From assembly GCA_024305405.1 (NCBI GenBank), contig JAKNDB010000066.1, positions 914,461-978,460 on the forward strand: a DNA stretch of 64,000 nucleotides, in the 5' to 3' direction. The notes beneath the pieces are model-generated. The model searched no databases and was not told where the DNA came from. It saw only the letters and a list, made by a program, of their open reading frames with translations. This stretch comes from Dirofilaria immitis (lineage: Eukaryota; Nematoda; Chromadorea; Rhabditida; Onchocercidae). The position numbers were made by a program, and so were the translations under genes. Below, one piece after another: positions 1-14,000 of this stretch (position 1 is its first letter; the number at the start of each line of letters is the position of its first letter).

Positions 1-3000
1 ATTTAAAAACTTTTTGATAAAAATTACCTCATCATCCAATCAATAATCAGTCAATTGATAAAAAAGGATTGTTGAAGGAAATGAATTATTATATTTTTGT
101 GTTAAGGATGATGGTAATTAATTTAAAAATAACTTTAGAAATTTTTGATAAAAACTACCTCATTGTTTATGTTTCCATCCGCATTCTCTGGGATAGTATT
201 ATCATTTTTGGAGATTGTTTCTCATTCAGATCCTGACTTTTACCGCTGCCGAAGTTCAGTTTTGTCATTGCTTAATTAAACGAGTAATTAATTCCCTGAA
301 AATAAAGATAACACAAATATTATTTGTCTCATCGTTTTCCATCAAACGAACATTCTGTACATGAGGATAATCAAGTTAGATGCAGAATATATGTTTACAT
401 TAATCGTTTTTCCGTGAAAATTTTCGAAAAAGATAATAGAAGAAGCGATATAGCTTACCATAGTGAATCAAAAGATTCACTATGGTAAAAATTATTGTGA
501 CTACAGAATTAACAACCAACCATTTTAACTCAAACTCAGAAAGGAAACTGTAGTAATAATTACTGTACTTAGAATAAGTTCTCCTGTAACAATATTTCTA
601 TAAAAATTATGATATGCATTAAGATGTGACACTAATTTATAGCAAAACCGAATTGATGGTTATGCGAGATATATGGTATATTGATAGCTAACATTAAAAT
701 TATGTTTCATTATTGATTTATTAGAATCCTATACTAATCGATTAGATAAAAAGGATATCCCGGTTCAGTGGAAAATATCATAGGAACAATTTATTTAAAA
801 TACATCTTCCTAACTTCATTATGTTGCTCTCACACAATTCGTATTCAATTTGAAAATGATTAGGCATTAAAGTTTAACTAATTTAGACTGTAAATTTAGA
901 TTTGTAAACATCATAAAAGCATTAACAAATTACAATTTGAGAAATGAAAATGAAGTTAAGTTAGGAATGACTTTCGTTGATTATGAGAGTTATAAGAGAG
1001 ATAAGTTTAAAAGGCAATGAACTTCAATATGCGAAAAAGATTAAAATGATGTTATGATGTCGCAGGGAGAGGTAGATAGCCCTTCTCATTGATGTAAATA
1101 TGTCGCTCTAATAAGGAGATATCGATGTGCTCATTTGTTGCCAATGAATTGAGCTATAAAATGGGTAGTTGGGTGGAGCATAATAATATCAAATGAAGTC
1201 GAAAAATAAAAGCATTTTGATTTTTAATCATATCGATCTCGAAAAGGTAACAATAAAATGATTAATAATGAGATCAGAACTGATTTATAACTAATCAATT
1301 GATCGCAAAATAACTATAAATTTCGTTAAACTACGTCAATATGTTGTCCAGTTTGAAACAAAATTTTTTCTTAAATTCTCTTTAGCGATTCTAGAATGAT
1401 ATTAATGGAATGAATGGTTTTATATTTCACAACAACACATTGTTAACCTATTTTCTTTCTAACTGTCAATAAGTTGAATTGCTGCGACGAAAAAGAAAAG
1501 TCGCTAAAATTTCGCTTATAATATAAGACTATAGCATTATTATAAGTTTGTTATTGAAAATGAAAAGAAAAAGGACTAAAAATTTGAAATTTCAGAGTTC
1601 GTTAAATCAATGAACTAATTAGACGGATAGCATTAAATCAATTGACTTGGCAAGTGCAGTTCATTAAATGAATGAACCAATTAGACGTAGTGATAAATTA
1701 TCGATTAATTCTGAATAAACTAAACAGATAAATTACCAATCTAATTTATATTGTGGGAAAAATTAATGATTGAGGAATATTACGATACGAGAATAAAAAG
1801 CTGAAATATTAATATTGAATTTAATGCTAGGAAAACAGTGTATTATTGGCAAGGTATGTTTATTTTTGTGTTAGCAGCAAAGCAAACAGGTGTTTTGAAG
1901 AGAGCTGGCATGACAATCAACTAACAAATTCTTTCTCACTAAAAGCGAAGAATGAATGCCATCATTTCTTTTCTTATCGCACATTATGTTATTCTTGAAT
2001 CGAAAAAAAAAAAGCCATTTCTTCATTTGGTATCATGGAATATAAAGCAAATATAATAAAAAATTTCTAGCTTTCTTAATATTTAGTTGAATAAATAGAT
2101 TGGATGCATAGATTGCATGAAGACGTGCAATGCACAGTGTGATTCAGATGACATGTTTTAGTTGTTATGTGAAGCATTGAGTAGATAAAGAAGGCCTGCC
2201 TGTATATGTCACATGACTACAACGGCAATGAAATTCATTTCAAAATTTATGAGCAATAAATATTATCATAAATCATGTCATTAATTTGTGATTCGCTGAA
2301 AGTTGCTCATTTATTATTATCTCTTTCGATCATTGTTAATAAACTTGAACGTGTTGCGAGAATAGGATGATGAAATCTTGAAATAATCGACTTACGCATA
2401 TCGGCAATTAAAAATTTCATATTAAATTATATCAAAGGGATCTTTAGTATATTAGATTTTCCAATATATTTTATTAATTTAGGATATTATAAAAATTTTT
2501 AAAATTATAATATATTTTATTAATTCAGGATGCTATAATAATCTTATTTTAAAGAATTTAAAATTAAAGAATTGATCAAATGCTTCATCTAATTTACAAA
2601 GTATGTTATTGTTATATGAATTCCATTTCGTAATTTATTTTATTTATGCAATAATTCTTCTCTTTTTGAAAATAATAGATAAATTAATCAAGATATTTTA
2701 CAATTTTGAATTTTTAAAAATTTTTGAAACTGCTGCTCATTGCTCATCTCTTTTATATTCACCGAAATTATCAAAAGTTTTAGAAAAATTATTTTCAATC
2801 TAGAAGAGTCATTTTTATTTTATTTATCAATTACTTAGAATCTGAAGTATTATAAGTTTAAAATTTATTTACAGAATTCCAGAAAATATACTATGATATC
2901 TCTCCTAATTTGTTATATGCTTTGATATTAATAAAATTTTCTTGATTTAACAAATATTCATATTAAATGAATGAATTTAAAATTTAACAAATTTCTGTTT

Positions 3001-4262
3001 TTCAATAAAATATTAGACAATTTTATCAAAATTTCATATTTTCTGTGAATAGCATTTTGCAAAAGAAATTATTATTACATATGATAAATAGCTTTAATAG
3101 TTTATAGGAGAAATGAACGAAACATTAGTTTGAAAAGTAAAATAAGCTAGGCAACTGAGTACAATCTACTTCAACTAAAAAAACTAGAAGAAATCATTTC
3201 AAGAAATATGAGCAATATTCATCAATAAATTGATTATATTCTTATATCCCACCCAACTTTCTAGCAAATAATAAACTTGAGCATAGCAATAGCTTAATGT
3301 TATCTTGGTTGGTAAAGATAAAAGTGCATTTATCAGTTTTAAATGATTTATGCAAAAAAAAAAAAAATTTAATATGATATAATAGGAATTATCCTTTAAA
3401 CATAGCTTGGAAAGATAATAAAAAAAAATTTAATAACGAGGAACTGTTACAGCAAAGCAAAAGTCAAAAAAAAAAGCCTGGCTTTGGTTACTCTTGGCTA
3501 CTAGACATATTCATTTTCAAAGAAATCATTTAATTCTGAAATATTGTAATTCATCCAAAGAGTTTCCTCATTTAATCTTATATTCATAAATGCTCTCTCG
3601 ATATACAAAAATATGCGTAAATGAATATATAAATAATATATATGATATGTTTGTTTATTTTTTGTTTTTTATTTATAGGTATGTATGTGCGAAAGTTATT
3701 GTTTTTTTTCTTTTTTGCAGCTAATGAAATTCAATATTTATTAAATTTTATAGCCAAAATAATATCATTAAATTAAGTGAATAAAGAGTAAATTTAATAC
3801 TACTTGTAGTCATTTAAATCTACTAAAAATTAAGTGTTAAAATTTAAGAATATTATTAATGGCAAAAATTAGGCACGATAATGAGTGAAATAATTTGGAG
3901 AACAGATTTTAGATTTTTAAGAAAAATCTAGGAGCTATTGCAAAATATTGACATGATTAAACGTTGTACTAAGTACCAAGAACTAAGAAGGAAGTATAAA
4001 GTATTTAAAAATAATCTTATTTTTTTTTACTAATGAACAAATAAGATTATTAATTTTGGAACAATTCCAAATTCATTTATAATGAATAAAATTTTAACTG
4101 AAATTGATTTAATCTAATAACTTTAATTAAAAATCAAAAAATCGAATTTTGAATAGAAAAAATTAGCAGAAAGTTATTATTTTAAAATTTATTCTAGTGC
4201 AAATTTCAATTGCAACCATTGTTATTTTGATCTAAAATTTTATCAAATTGATTTTTTTTTAG
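1..4262 (+). other. Upstream hemicentin intron, non-coding
   Basis: AT-rich sequence with poly-A and poly-T runs and no gene that I can support on either strand. Because the first exon at 4263 begins within a codon, this is intron at least at its right end. It holds a perfect hairpin at 455-488. Confidence 0.7.
455..488. repeat. perfect 15-bp inverted repeat with AAAA loop
   Basis: The arm 455-469 (TTACCATAGTGAATC) is exactly complementary to 474-488, with a four-base loop. It stands out against otherwise unstructured AT-rich DNA. Confidence 0.9.
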
Positions 4263-5008
4263 CTCCACCAAAAGTGGGTAATGATGAATCATTGGAGGTG
4301 ATCGTCGGGAAAAGTGTGATATTGAATTGTGATGTGGAACAAGAAGGATTCAAATCAACCATTTCATGGCTTATGGTTAGCAAATAATAATTACACGATT
4401 TCGTATTATCCAGTTAAATCACTATTTGTAGGGTCAATTGCTAATACAATTATTTATTTATTATGCCTTATTTGCTCATCATATAAGCTAATTGTTTGCT
4501 GAGCGAATAATTTTTCTTATATATTATTTAAAATTGTAATTTCTGTTCGTTGCAAAGTTAGATTCATTGAAATTTACATAAGTAATATAAATTAATTGTT
4601 TCAATTCGATGAAAATTTTTTCTTAAGAGAAGAAAGATCAAAGATAGATTAAAATATTTTTAAATCTATAAACATACTAAATTTATAGGATTTGAAAAAT
4701 TAAATTCGAATATTTCCTTAAATAATTTGCAGCGATAGGAATGAAAATCAGAAACAAAAAAATTTAATCTAAGCCGAATCAAATATTGACTCCTATTAAT
4801 AGCCTGTGTTTACTTGCTGGAAAAGCTTATGGTACTTGTGCTGCATTTCAGAATGGTTTGGAAACATTACCACCGAATGCGCAAATTGTTTTAGATGGAC
4901 GTCGCGTGTATCTCCATGAAGTGACACTTTTTAATGAAGGTGTATATCAGTGTCGAGTACGGAATAGTGCTGGACAAAGTACCAAAAACTTTACGCTAAA
5001 CGTTTTAG
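4263..5008 (+). CDS. him-4: hemicentin Ig domain 1 of window
   Basis: Exons are 4263-4375 and 4852-5008. The B-strand Cys lies in ILNCDV, the C-strand Trp in ISWLM, and the F-strand in GVYQCRV, followed by NSAGQ. The first exon begins with two bases of a split codon after an AG at 4261-4262, which proves that an upstream exon exists outside the window. Confidence 0.92.
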
Positions 5009-8000
5009 GTAACACTTTATAAATATGTTCAGGAATAATAGATAAAGACAATCAAACTATCCATTATTTTGTATTCCGAAAATGACCGACAACTCATTTT
5101 AAAGCATCATACATTATCCTTGCGCGATTTTGACAATTGCATACATTTTAGCTTCATAGTTCGACAGCTCACATTTAACACAGACTTTATTTTAAATAAA
5201 TCATTAATAAGTTTATCTTACCTTTTCCTTCAATCTGCTATACGCTTAATATTACAGTACCACCAAGTTTTCGCGGTAAAAGTACGAAAGTAATATTCAA
5301 GTAACATCGGGTACCGCACTGACGTTAACATGTTACGTAGATGGTCATCCATTGCCAAATGTCCAATGGCTTCGTGATGGTCAGATTCTAATTGCAAGTC
5401 ATGCTTCAATGAATGATCGAAATCAGAAATTGGTTATACAACATAGTGATTACGCTAGCCACAGGTATTTTCAACATTTATGTCTCCTCACGTTTAAAAG
5501 TATGAATTATTTATTTTTAAAAGAGAATAAAAATTAAGAGAATAGCAAACGTAAATGAACTAGAAAACCCATGGAAAAGTCTTGAAAAGTGAAGCGGTTT
5601 TAGATTTAATGGTACTACATCAATGATAACTTTCGATAAATGAGATTGAGATGTTTAGAAGAATTATAAAAACTTTATCACTATGCCAAGAATATTCATT
5701 TATTTTTTTCATAATATTTTTCAGGTATACATGCATTGCAAGTAACAAGGCTGGTAATATATCACGCGAATTTCTTGTTCAGGTATACTTTGATTTTTCT
5801 AGTAATTTTTGATCGATCTTTTTATTTCAATAAAATTGAAAATTTTCATGTAGAGAAAGATAATCATGGTGATTGTTATTATTCTTCAGGAAAACTTTGT
5901 AATCACTGTGTCTTGTAAATTTTGATTACATTTACTTTATTTGCTTCAGGTGATAGCTCCGCCGAAAATGATTGATTCTAATGATTACGGACCGCTTGAA
6001 GTTATCGAGGGAGATGCAATAACTTTAGAATGTCCACTTTCCACATCAAGTAACATTATCGATATAGAATGGTTTAAAAATGGACGTCCAATAACGGTTT
6101 GTAAATTTCATTCGTTGACAATCAATAATCATAATAATAAAGGGATGGAAATTTCTATCATTTAGTTTGAGTACTTTTTATATTTATTAAAAATTTGAAT
6201 GCTTCTATTATAATCCATTTTTGTCTCTATTTTGATATCTTTCTAATATCAACTAAACTATTATGTAATATTTTATTAATCAATTTTGTAAATTATCCTG
6301 AATTATTTCTTTATATATTCCTCAAATATTTTAAAAGACGAATAGTCATAAAGTAAATAAAGATCCATCTGATTAAGTGATTTAGAAAAATAGCTATTAA
6401 TTTTATTAACCAATTTCATAATAATTCTGAATCTGTTGAATAATAATAAGATATTTTCTCTCATATATTCAGATCTCTATTCAATAGAACAAAATTCTAA
6501 GATTCGTTTCTATCTTTAAATACTATAATATCTACCATCGTTATGCAAAATTTTTCTTTTTCTTTAGTCGGATAGTGCAAATATGCAAATTTCATTGGAT
6601 AGGACTCAATTAGTAATAGTAAGCATCCAGAAAGATTCTGAAGGAACATATACCTGTGTTGCGCGAAATTCTGCTGGTCAGGCAACACAAGAATTCGATG
6701 TTATAGTCGTTGGTAAATATTTTGAAAATTTTACTTTTGCTTATCTTTGATAAAAATAAAATATAAAATCAACTATTTTGAATTCATATTTCTCAAACTG
6801 ATTTTTCAAAGCTAATTAATTAACAAAAAAAAATAAAACAAATAAGTTCTTTTAGTTCCACCAAGTATTATTGGCAAAGTGGTCGAATATATTTCGATTG
6901 TGGAGGATGAATCGTTGGAACTTGAATGTGATTTCGAAGCAGATCCTATCCCGGATATACAATGGTTTAAAGATAGTGCTAATATTGGAGATAGTGTGCA
7001 GGTAAGCAGATTCTTGACATGATTTCTAGCTTTCAAATTCAATTCACCAATGATACGTATGTATATTAATGATTGGAATTCAAAAGAACTTATTTGTTTT
7101 ATTTTTTCTTTTGTTAATTAATTAGCCTTACAGTTCAGTATGAGGAAATAAAAGACAAATAAATTAATCAGAAAAATCTATTTTAGATAGATTTAGCATA
7201 ATGTTTTCATCAAATTGATTAGAAGAGAATTAAGGTTTCATAATTTTTAATATTTTCAATTCCATGCTATTTCGTCATATCCGATAATTGACATTATGAT
7301 TATAGCTTTTGAATGAGAAAAGAACTGCCTTAATATCATCAGTAGATTCTCAAAGTGCTGGAAGTTACCGCTGTATTGTTACCAATAAAGCTGGTCGTGC
7401 CGAGAAAACGTTTAATGTGCGTGTGATCATGAAACCCGGTACGCTTATTCCGTATGAATAAACTACCTTTTAAAATATTCATGCCAAATATTTTACACTT
7501 TTTGTAGAGCTGGAAAATGCTAATGTAACAACATTGATCGAAACACTTACAAATCGCCCAGTAAATCTCGAATGTCCATTAGCGATCAATTCGGATGCTA
7601 ATATTTCGTGGACTAAAAATTCCGTTCCTCTGATTCCTGGTTACAACGATGATGTACAAGTAATCATTATTAATTAATTGTCATCAATAACTCAATGCAT
7701 AAGTATTTAGTAAATAAATACACGACAATACGTTAAATTATGTGAATTTGATCGTTGTTGATTGACGACGGACAATGCATCAATCTTAGCTGATTCAACG
7801 GTTGAGTTTTTGTTCCTACTGTTTGCTTCTAACTTGCTCTTTAATATTTTTGAAATTATCAAATTAATTTGCTTTTAGATTTTGAATGGTGGACGACAGC
7901 TCGTTATTTCTGATGTTCAACCAGATGACCAAGCAACGTACAGTTGCGTCGCACGTAATAAAGCTGGTGAAGCGGGCAAAATTACAAATTATTTGTAACC

Positions 8001-11000
8001 GGTACATTAATTTTACAGTATTATGAATCTTAAAAGTTTAAAAAGTTCAGATTATATATGGTCTAAATTTCAGCCCCGAAATATTGCTGATGAAGATCTC
8101 TAGTATTAATGTAATTTTTAAAAAATAAAATCAATATTTTTCTATAGTTTTCTGCAAACTCAATTATGATTTTAAGAATCTTTGCAGTGCCACCAACAAT
8201 TATTAGCACAGGTGGGCTACATAAAGTAATTGAAAATAATTCGTTGGTTTTACCATGCGAAATTGAAGGAGACCCATATCCAATCATTACTTGGATAAAG
8301 GTTTTATATTTTACAACTCATTATTAAAATTCGTTTTCCTTCGTCCAAGAAAACCGATATTAGTGGGCCCTAATGACAGATATTTATTGTTATTATTAAT
8401 ATGGTACATAAAGATAGGTATTTTCTGTAAATCCTTGTAAACGGGATATAATAATTCCAGTGATCTATTGCAATTTTAATGACTAATTTATCATAACTTC
8501 ATTAATTAGCTCATTGTAACTTCATTAATTACCACATTGTAATTTCAGTAATTTTAATAACTCATTTTTGCTTCATTGATCTTATGATATAGTGAATATT
8601 TTGAACGAAATACTGAATCGACATATAAGATTGTATACAATTTTTCAGGATGGTAAGCCAGCGTTAGAACTCACATCGATACAAGCGCTTTCAGAAGGAC
8701 AACAACTTAAAATTGCACGGGCTAGCGTAGAACATCGTGGATCGTACGTCTGTCTAGCACGGAATAAAGCTGGCCAAGCGGAAATTAGTTTCGATGTAGA
8801 TGTCATAAGTAAGTTGCATCTTGGAGAATTCAGCTTATCCCGGATGGAAACCTCCCAAGAGAGATGAATTACGACAATAATGTGAGGTCATGAAATGGAT
8901 TATTAAGAGAAAATCAAGCGCCTCGAATTTGAGCCATTTATCTAAGAAATGATAGCAATGATGAGATCATTATTGAAATGTATCAATTGTTTGGGAATAT
9001 TTAATCAGTAAAGATTGAAATCTTAATTTTTATCTTGTTTGACTTCTAATGATGAAATATTCAGCTCGTCCAACAATAGCTGAAGGAATTAAAACAATAA
9101 CTGAAGTCGTACGAGGTGATTCGGTTGTAATTCATTGTCCAGTAGTTGACAAAAGATTTTCTGGCGAAGTTACTTGGTAAGGTCGAATTCTAGAAATTTT
9201 AATTTTTAATCGTTAATTTTTGATTGAATTTTTAATTTAGTTGCTAATAATCATGCTAATTCTGTTGAGAAGACAAAAATTTTTTAGTAACTATGAATCT
9301 CTTATTTTTATTCAAACTTATCATTGAATCATCAGGTAGAATGAACAAATAAGTAATCAGATTCTCTTTGTGATTTGGTAATTTCAGGTTTAAAGATTAT
9401 CATCCGCTAAAAATTGATGGTCGCAAGTATGCTATGTCTCAGTTGAGTCGAAAACTTCATATTAATCAGTAATTTTTCTTTTTTTTTATCATTTTCAACT
9501 AAAATCCTACAATTTGATTAACGAAGAATCATCTAATAATAATAGAAATGCCATTTTATACTGCTATTTTTTTAATTCAATAAATTGAATAAGTATTATT
9601 AACTAGTTTTTAGCGATATTTTTTAGAACATTTTACAAATTCCATTTTCTGAAGATGTTATGTCGAGAATCAACTAATTCTGAAGTATTTGCCTTATCCT
9701 TAACTTAAAGAAAAGAAGGTTAAATATAATGCCCGTTATATATGTCCAACCGCCTCGTAAAGCACATCTTTATAATTGTTTGGTGTTGGACCCTAACATG
9801 GTTGTGAATATAAGATTAAAGGAGGCTTTATTTATAGAGTGGAAATTACAGCTCATAAACAAAGACGAAACATTTTTAGCTTACATCTTGCATTATACAA
9901 TAAATGCGCACATACAACATGTATAAACCCTTTCATGTAAAATCAAACGCGATGGAATCACTGGCTTCGCTGAATTTCGTGTTCTTTTCGCGATTTCAGC
10001 GACATACCTTGCTTTCATGTATACCTTGCTTTCATGTATACCTTGCTTTCATGTATACCTTGTATACCTTGCTTTCATGTTCTTTTCGCGATTTCAGCGA
10101 CATACCTTGCTTTCATGTATACCTTGCTTTCATGTATGCATGATATTTTATTTTTATTAAACGTCATACTTTCATTATTAAGAGCTGATCTACGTGATGA
10201 GGGAAGCTACAGTTGTCGTGTTAGAAATGATGCAGGTGAATCGAAAATTGATTACAAATTAAATGTTTTACTTCCACCAGAAATATTAATTCTCGATAAG
10301 GACAAGAATAGGTACAGTCCCTAATATGATTTTTTATCACTTCGAAAAAAAACTTTTATTTTTTGGGAAAACTTTAATTAATAATTTTAAATATGCACTA
10401 TTTTTAACATATTGCCTCATGTTATAAGTTTTCGCAATTAACCTGAAAGTTATATGGTTATTTTTGTTCTCTTATAATGATATCAATTAATAAAATTAAA
10501 GTTAAATTTATCCATTAAATCCAAATTTGTGTTTCGTATCTTATGCAGAACAGTAATCGAGAATAGCGCAATTACGTTAAGTTGCCCGGTAACTGGAAAA
10601 CCAGAGCCAGAAGTGGAATGGTTTAAGGATGGTGAACTTCTTACGCAGTTCAATATTACGAAAAGAATCGATACAGGACAATTGAAGGGCACTGACCTAA
10701 AAATCTCGCATGTGAAAGTAAGTTTCATTTATGGTTTATGAAAACTGGTGAAAAATCAACATATATGATCTTTAGAAGAAATAAAATCGTTTATCTGCTT
10801 TTAAATATTTTATAAACTCAGTCTGCAAAAATCGATTATAATTTTGCAGGTCGCAAATTCAGGTCGTTATACGTGCGAAGCAAAAAATAAAGCTGGAATG
10901 GTAGAGCAAGAAATTCTCTTATATGTTATGAGTAAATTTGATTCTTGAATATTTGCAATTTATATAAAATTAAATCGTTAAATACCAAATAATAAAGTTC

Positions 11001-14000
11001 AGAAACATTTCTCGAATTCAACTCTATTGAAATGTTCAATTTTCAATTTTTCGCCATGTTTCTAGTAACACTACTTTCCTTTTTTTATATTAAATTTCTT
11101 TAAAAAGTCCTAACCTTTGGCTTATGAAATTTTACATAATTCTTTAACGGAAATTACCAAAATTGTACATTCAGAGTGCAGCAAAATTATTACAGCACCA
11201 CCAAAAATAGAACGCGAAGGTGTACCTGCAGAAATTGGTGGTGAATCGCAAAGTGCCTTGACAATTAATTGTCCAGCATATGGTCGACCGACACCTACAG
11301 TAACTTGGTTAAAAGCTGGCAGGCCATTTTATCACGATTCTGATGTCTATCTGTCTGCCAACGGGATGAAATTACATTTCTTAAATTTAAAAAGGTTTGC
11401 TATTCATCAACTTATCAGTTGAAAATATATTGTGTTGAATAGGAAAAATCTCGAATAAGCAAATACAATGATATCTTTAAATTTGAAAAAATATTATGAA
11501 ATATATCGAAGTAAGAAAAAAGCTTTATCATCAAAGTTTACTAAATTAAGAATTCCATTATTCGAAATGTTAGGAGTTGATAAATCCTTTTGTCAGATTT
11601 GCTCATTCCTCATAGAATTCTCAACATCCCCAATAAGTTCAGATGTAAAGATCCAAATTAAAGCAATGCATGCGCCAATAAGTTTCTTCGAAATTCTGAT
11701 TAAACTTGCTTATTTAATCAATATCTTCTATTTTCACATGAAAAAATGCTTGGCTTAGAAAATGATTTTTCAGAATGATATCGATCGTTATACATGTATC
11801 GCGCGAAATCCAGCTGGTGAGGAAAAACGTGATTTCATCGTAAATTTATTAGGTACTTGATCGTTCCTAAATATAAAAATAATATTTTTGTTTGGATGCT
11901 AATAGATGTGTATCTTTTATAATTAAATATCATTATCTACATGAGATATAGATAATAATACCGTTACATATTTCACATATTATGAACCAGTATCTCTCAG
12001 TTTTCTATATCTCAAAACTGAATTACTCTGAAATTCTCGAAACGAAACAAACTCAAGACATGGAATATATTTTGCTAATGGAATGCAAGAAACGATGAAA
12101 CGTTATTTTTAGAAGCACCAACAATTGAGGGACCAAATATTTTGCATCGTATACAGGTAAATGCTGGCCGAACAGCGGTAATTAATTGTCCAGCATTCGG
12201 TAGTCCTGAACCATCAATTGCTTGGCTTAAAAATGGACAACCACTTGGAACTAACAGTCGTCATGCTATTTTGAATGGTGGACGTCAACTTGAAATTACT
12301 GATGCTTCATCGATTGATGATGCAAGGTAACTATTATTATTATTCGTTTTTTCTTAAAAAATTCACAACAGTATATTTGTTTTTAAATCGATAAAAGACG
12401 TTTCTTTACGTGTATACGTGAATATAAGTGTAAGACACGTATGTTATGCGTAGAAAAATATAAATAAAAATTTTTTTTGGAAAGAAATATTCTGCATAAT
12501 AAATTAAAAGAATGAAAAATAATAAATGAATGGATATAATTTTTATTCCTTTTTATATTAACTTATGAGAATATTTTCAGGTATACATGTATAGCAACGA
12601 ATGATATTGGTTTAGCCGATTTAGAAACGTATCTTCAAGTTATCGGTAAATTGATACGATATAAGTATAGTGTTTATATGAGCTAGATCAATTAATAAAA
12701 TGAGATCAACTTAAAAGCAGCAATTATCAATTTAGAAATTCAGAGGATCAATTAAAAAGCAAAGATCAAAAGCATGTAAATATTTTTGATTATCGAAAAA
12801 TAGAAAAATTTTGAAAAATGGAAAGATGATATATTTAGGAAGCCCAGTGATAGCTGGTGATAAGCAGGAAATGATTGAAGTACTTGTTAATGAGCCAAAA
12901 GATTTGTTCTGTGATGTTTCGGGCAGTGAACCAATTGATATTGAATGGTTACGCGACGGAAAAGCTATCGAATTTACAGGAGAGCCACGTACTGAAACGA
13001 GTTATCTTCAGGTTTATTTTATTTATTGTTGTTTCTTATTTCATTAAATTAGATTAATTATGCTTCGTTTTATTTTGAAAAAATCTCTGTCTATTTTTTC
13101 TTTTTTTTGAATACGTGGAGAAGATTCTGAAGCAGTATTTTAATTAGGTTTCCTCTCGAGGTCGAATTTTGCATATTCTATCGGCACAGATCTCCGATAC
13201 TGCTCGATACGTTTGCGTTGCGCGGAATACTGCAGGCGAAGCTAAGAAAATATTTGATTTAAATGTTTTAGGCAAGTTTTTATAAATTATCATTTTTCAG
13301 AATTATCAGAGCATAAAAACAAAAGGATAAGCATGTTTTGGAATGATGATTCTAGTATGACTACATTTTTATGCTAAATATTTTATCAATAATTATTGCA
13401 GCAATTCATTAGAATTTTGAAATTTCAGTCGCACCAATTATCAGCGAATCCGCTTCCTCACCACCATTGCAAACAATAATTCCCGGAACTAGCTTTGCTA
13501 TAGAATGTTTAGTTGAAGCTATTCCGGATGCAGAGGTTTGTTATTCATTCATAAAATTTGGAATTCGTAACTCCGTCAAATTAATGTGAAATTTTTCTTC
13601 TGTTGAATTATCTTGATTGTCTTGATATTATCGTTTTTTTAATTTCATTAGTCTTGTAAATTTGTACTTGATACTTAATTAATTCGAATTATATAAGTCA
13701 TGCTTTGATGATTTCTCTATCGACTGACCTGTTTACAATTTCTTTTAGAAGACAAAGCAAAGCTAATCTACTCATTAATGATGATTACTCTATTACATGA
13801 CTTATTTATCATTTTAAAAAGCCAAAAATTTAAGCAATCTAATTTTGGATCGCTTTTAGCAAAGAAAAAATATTCAATTAGGTTATTGAGTATTTTTTAA
13901 ATGGAAATTATTTTAATGAGTTGTTTTTTGAATTTAATTTCATTTTAATCTTTTTGTTTCCTGCATTTATTTGCTTGATCATTTAAGATCACATGGATCA

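Noticed and set aside
140..262. Ig-like phrase LEIVSHSDPDFYRCRSS in a + strand frame
   Set aside because: The strand spacing is off by one or two residues, there is no matching partner half, and no clear donor follows; probably chance or an old remnant.
8074..8110. Acceptor-like TTTCAG followed by CCCCGAAATATT resembling an Ig opening
   Set aside because: It hits a stop in the expected phase, and the next exon at 8188 already supplies a proper VPPT opening.
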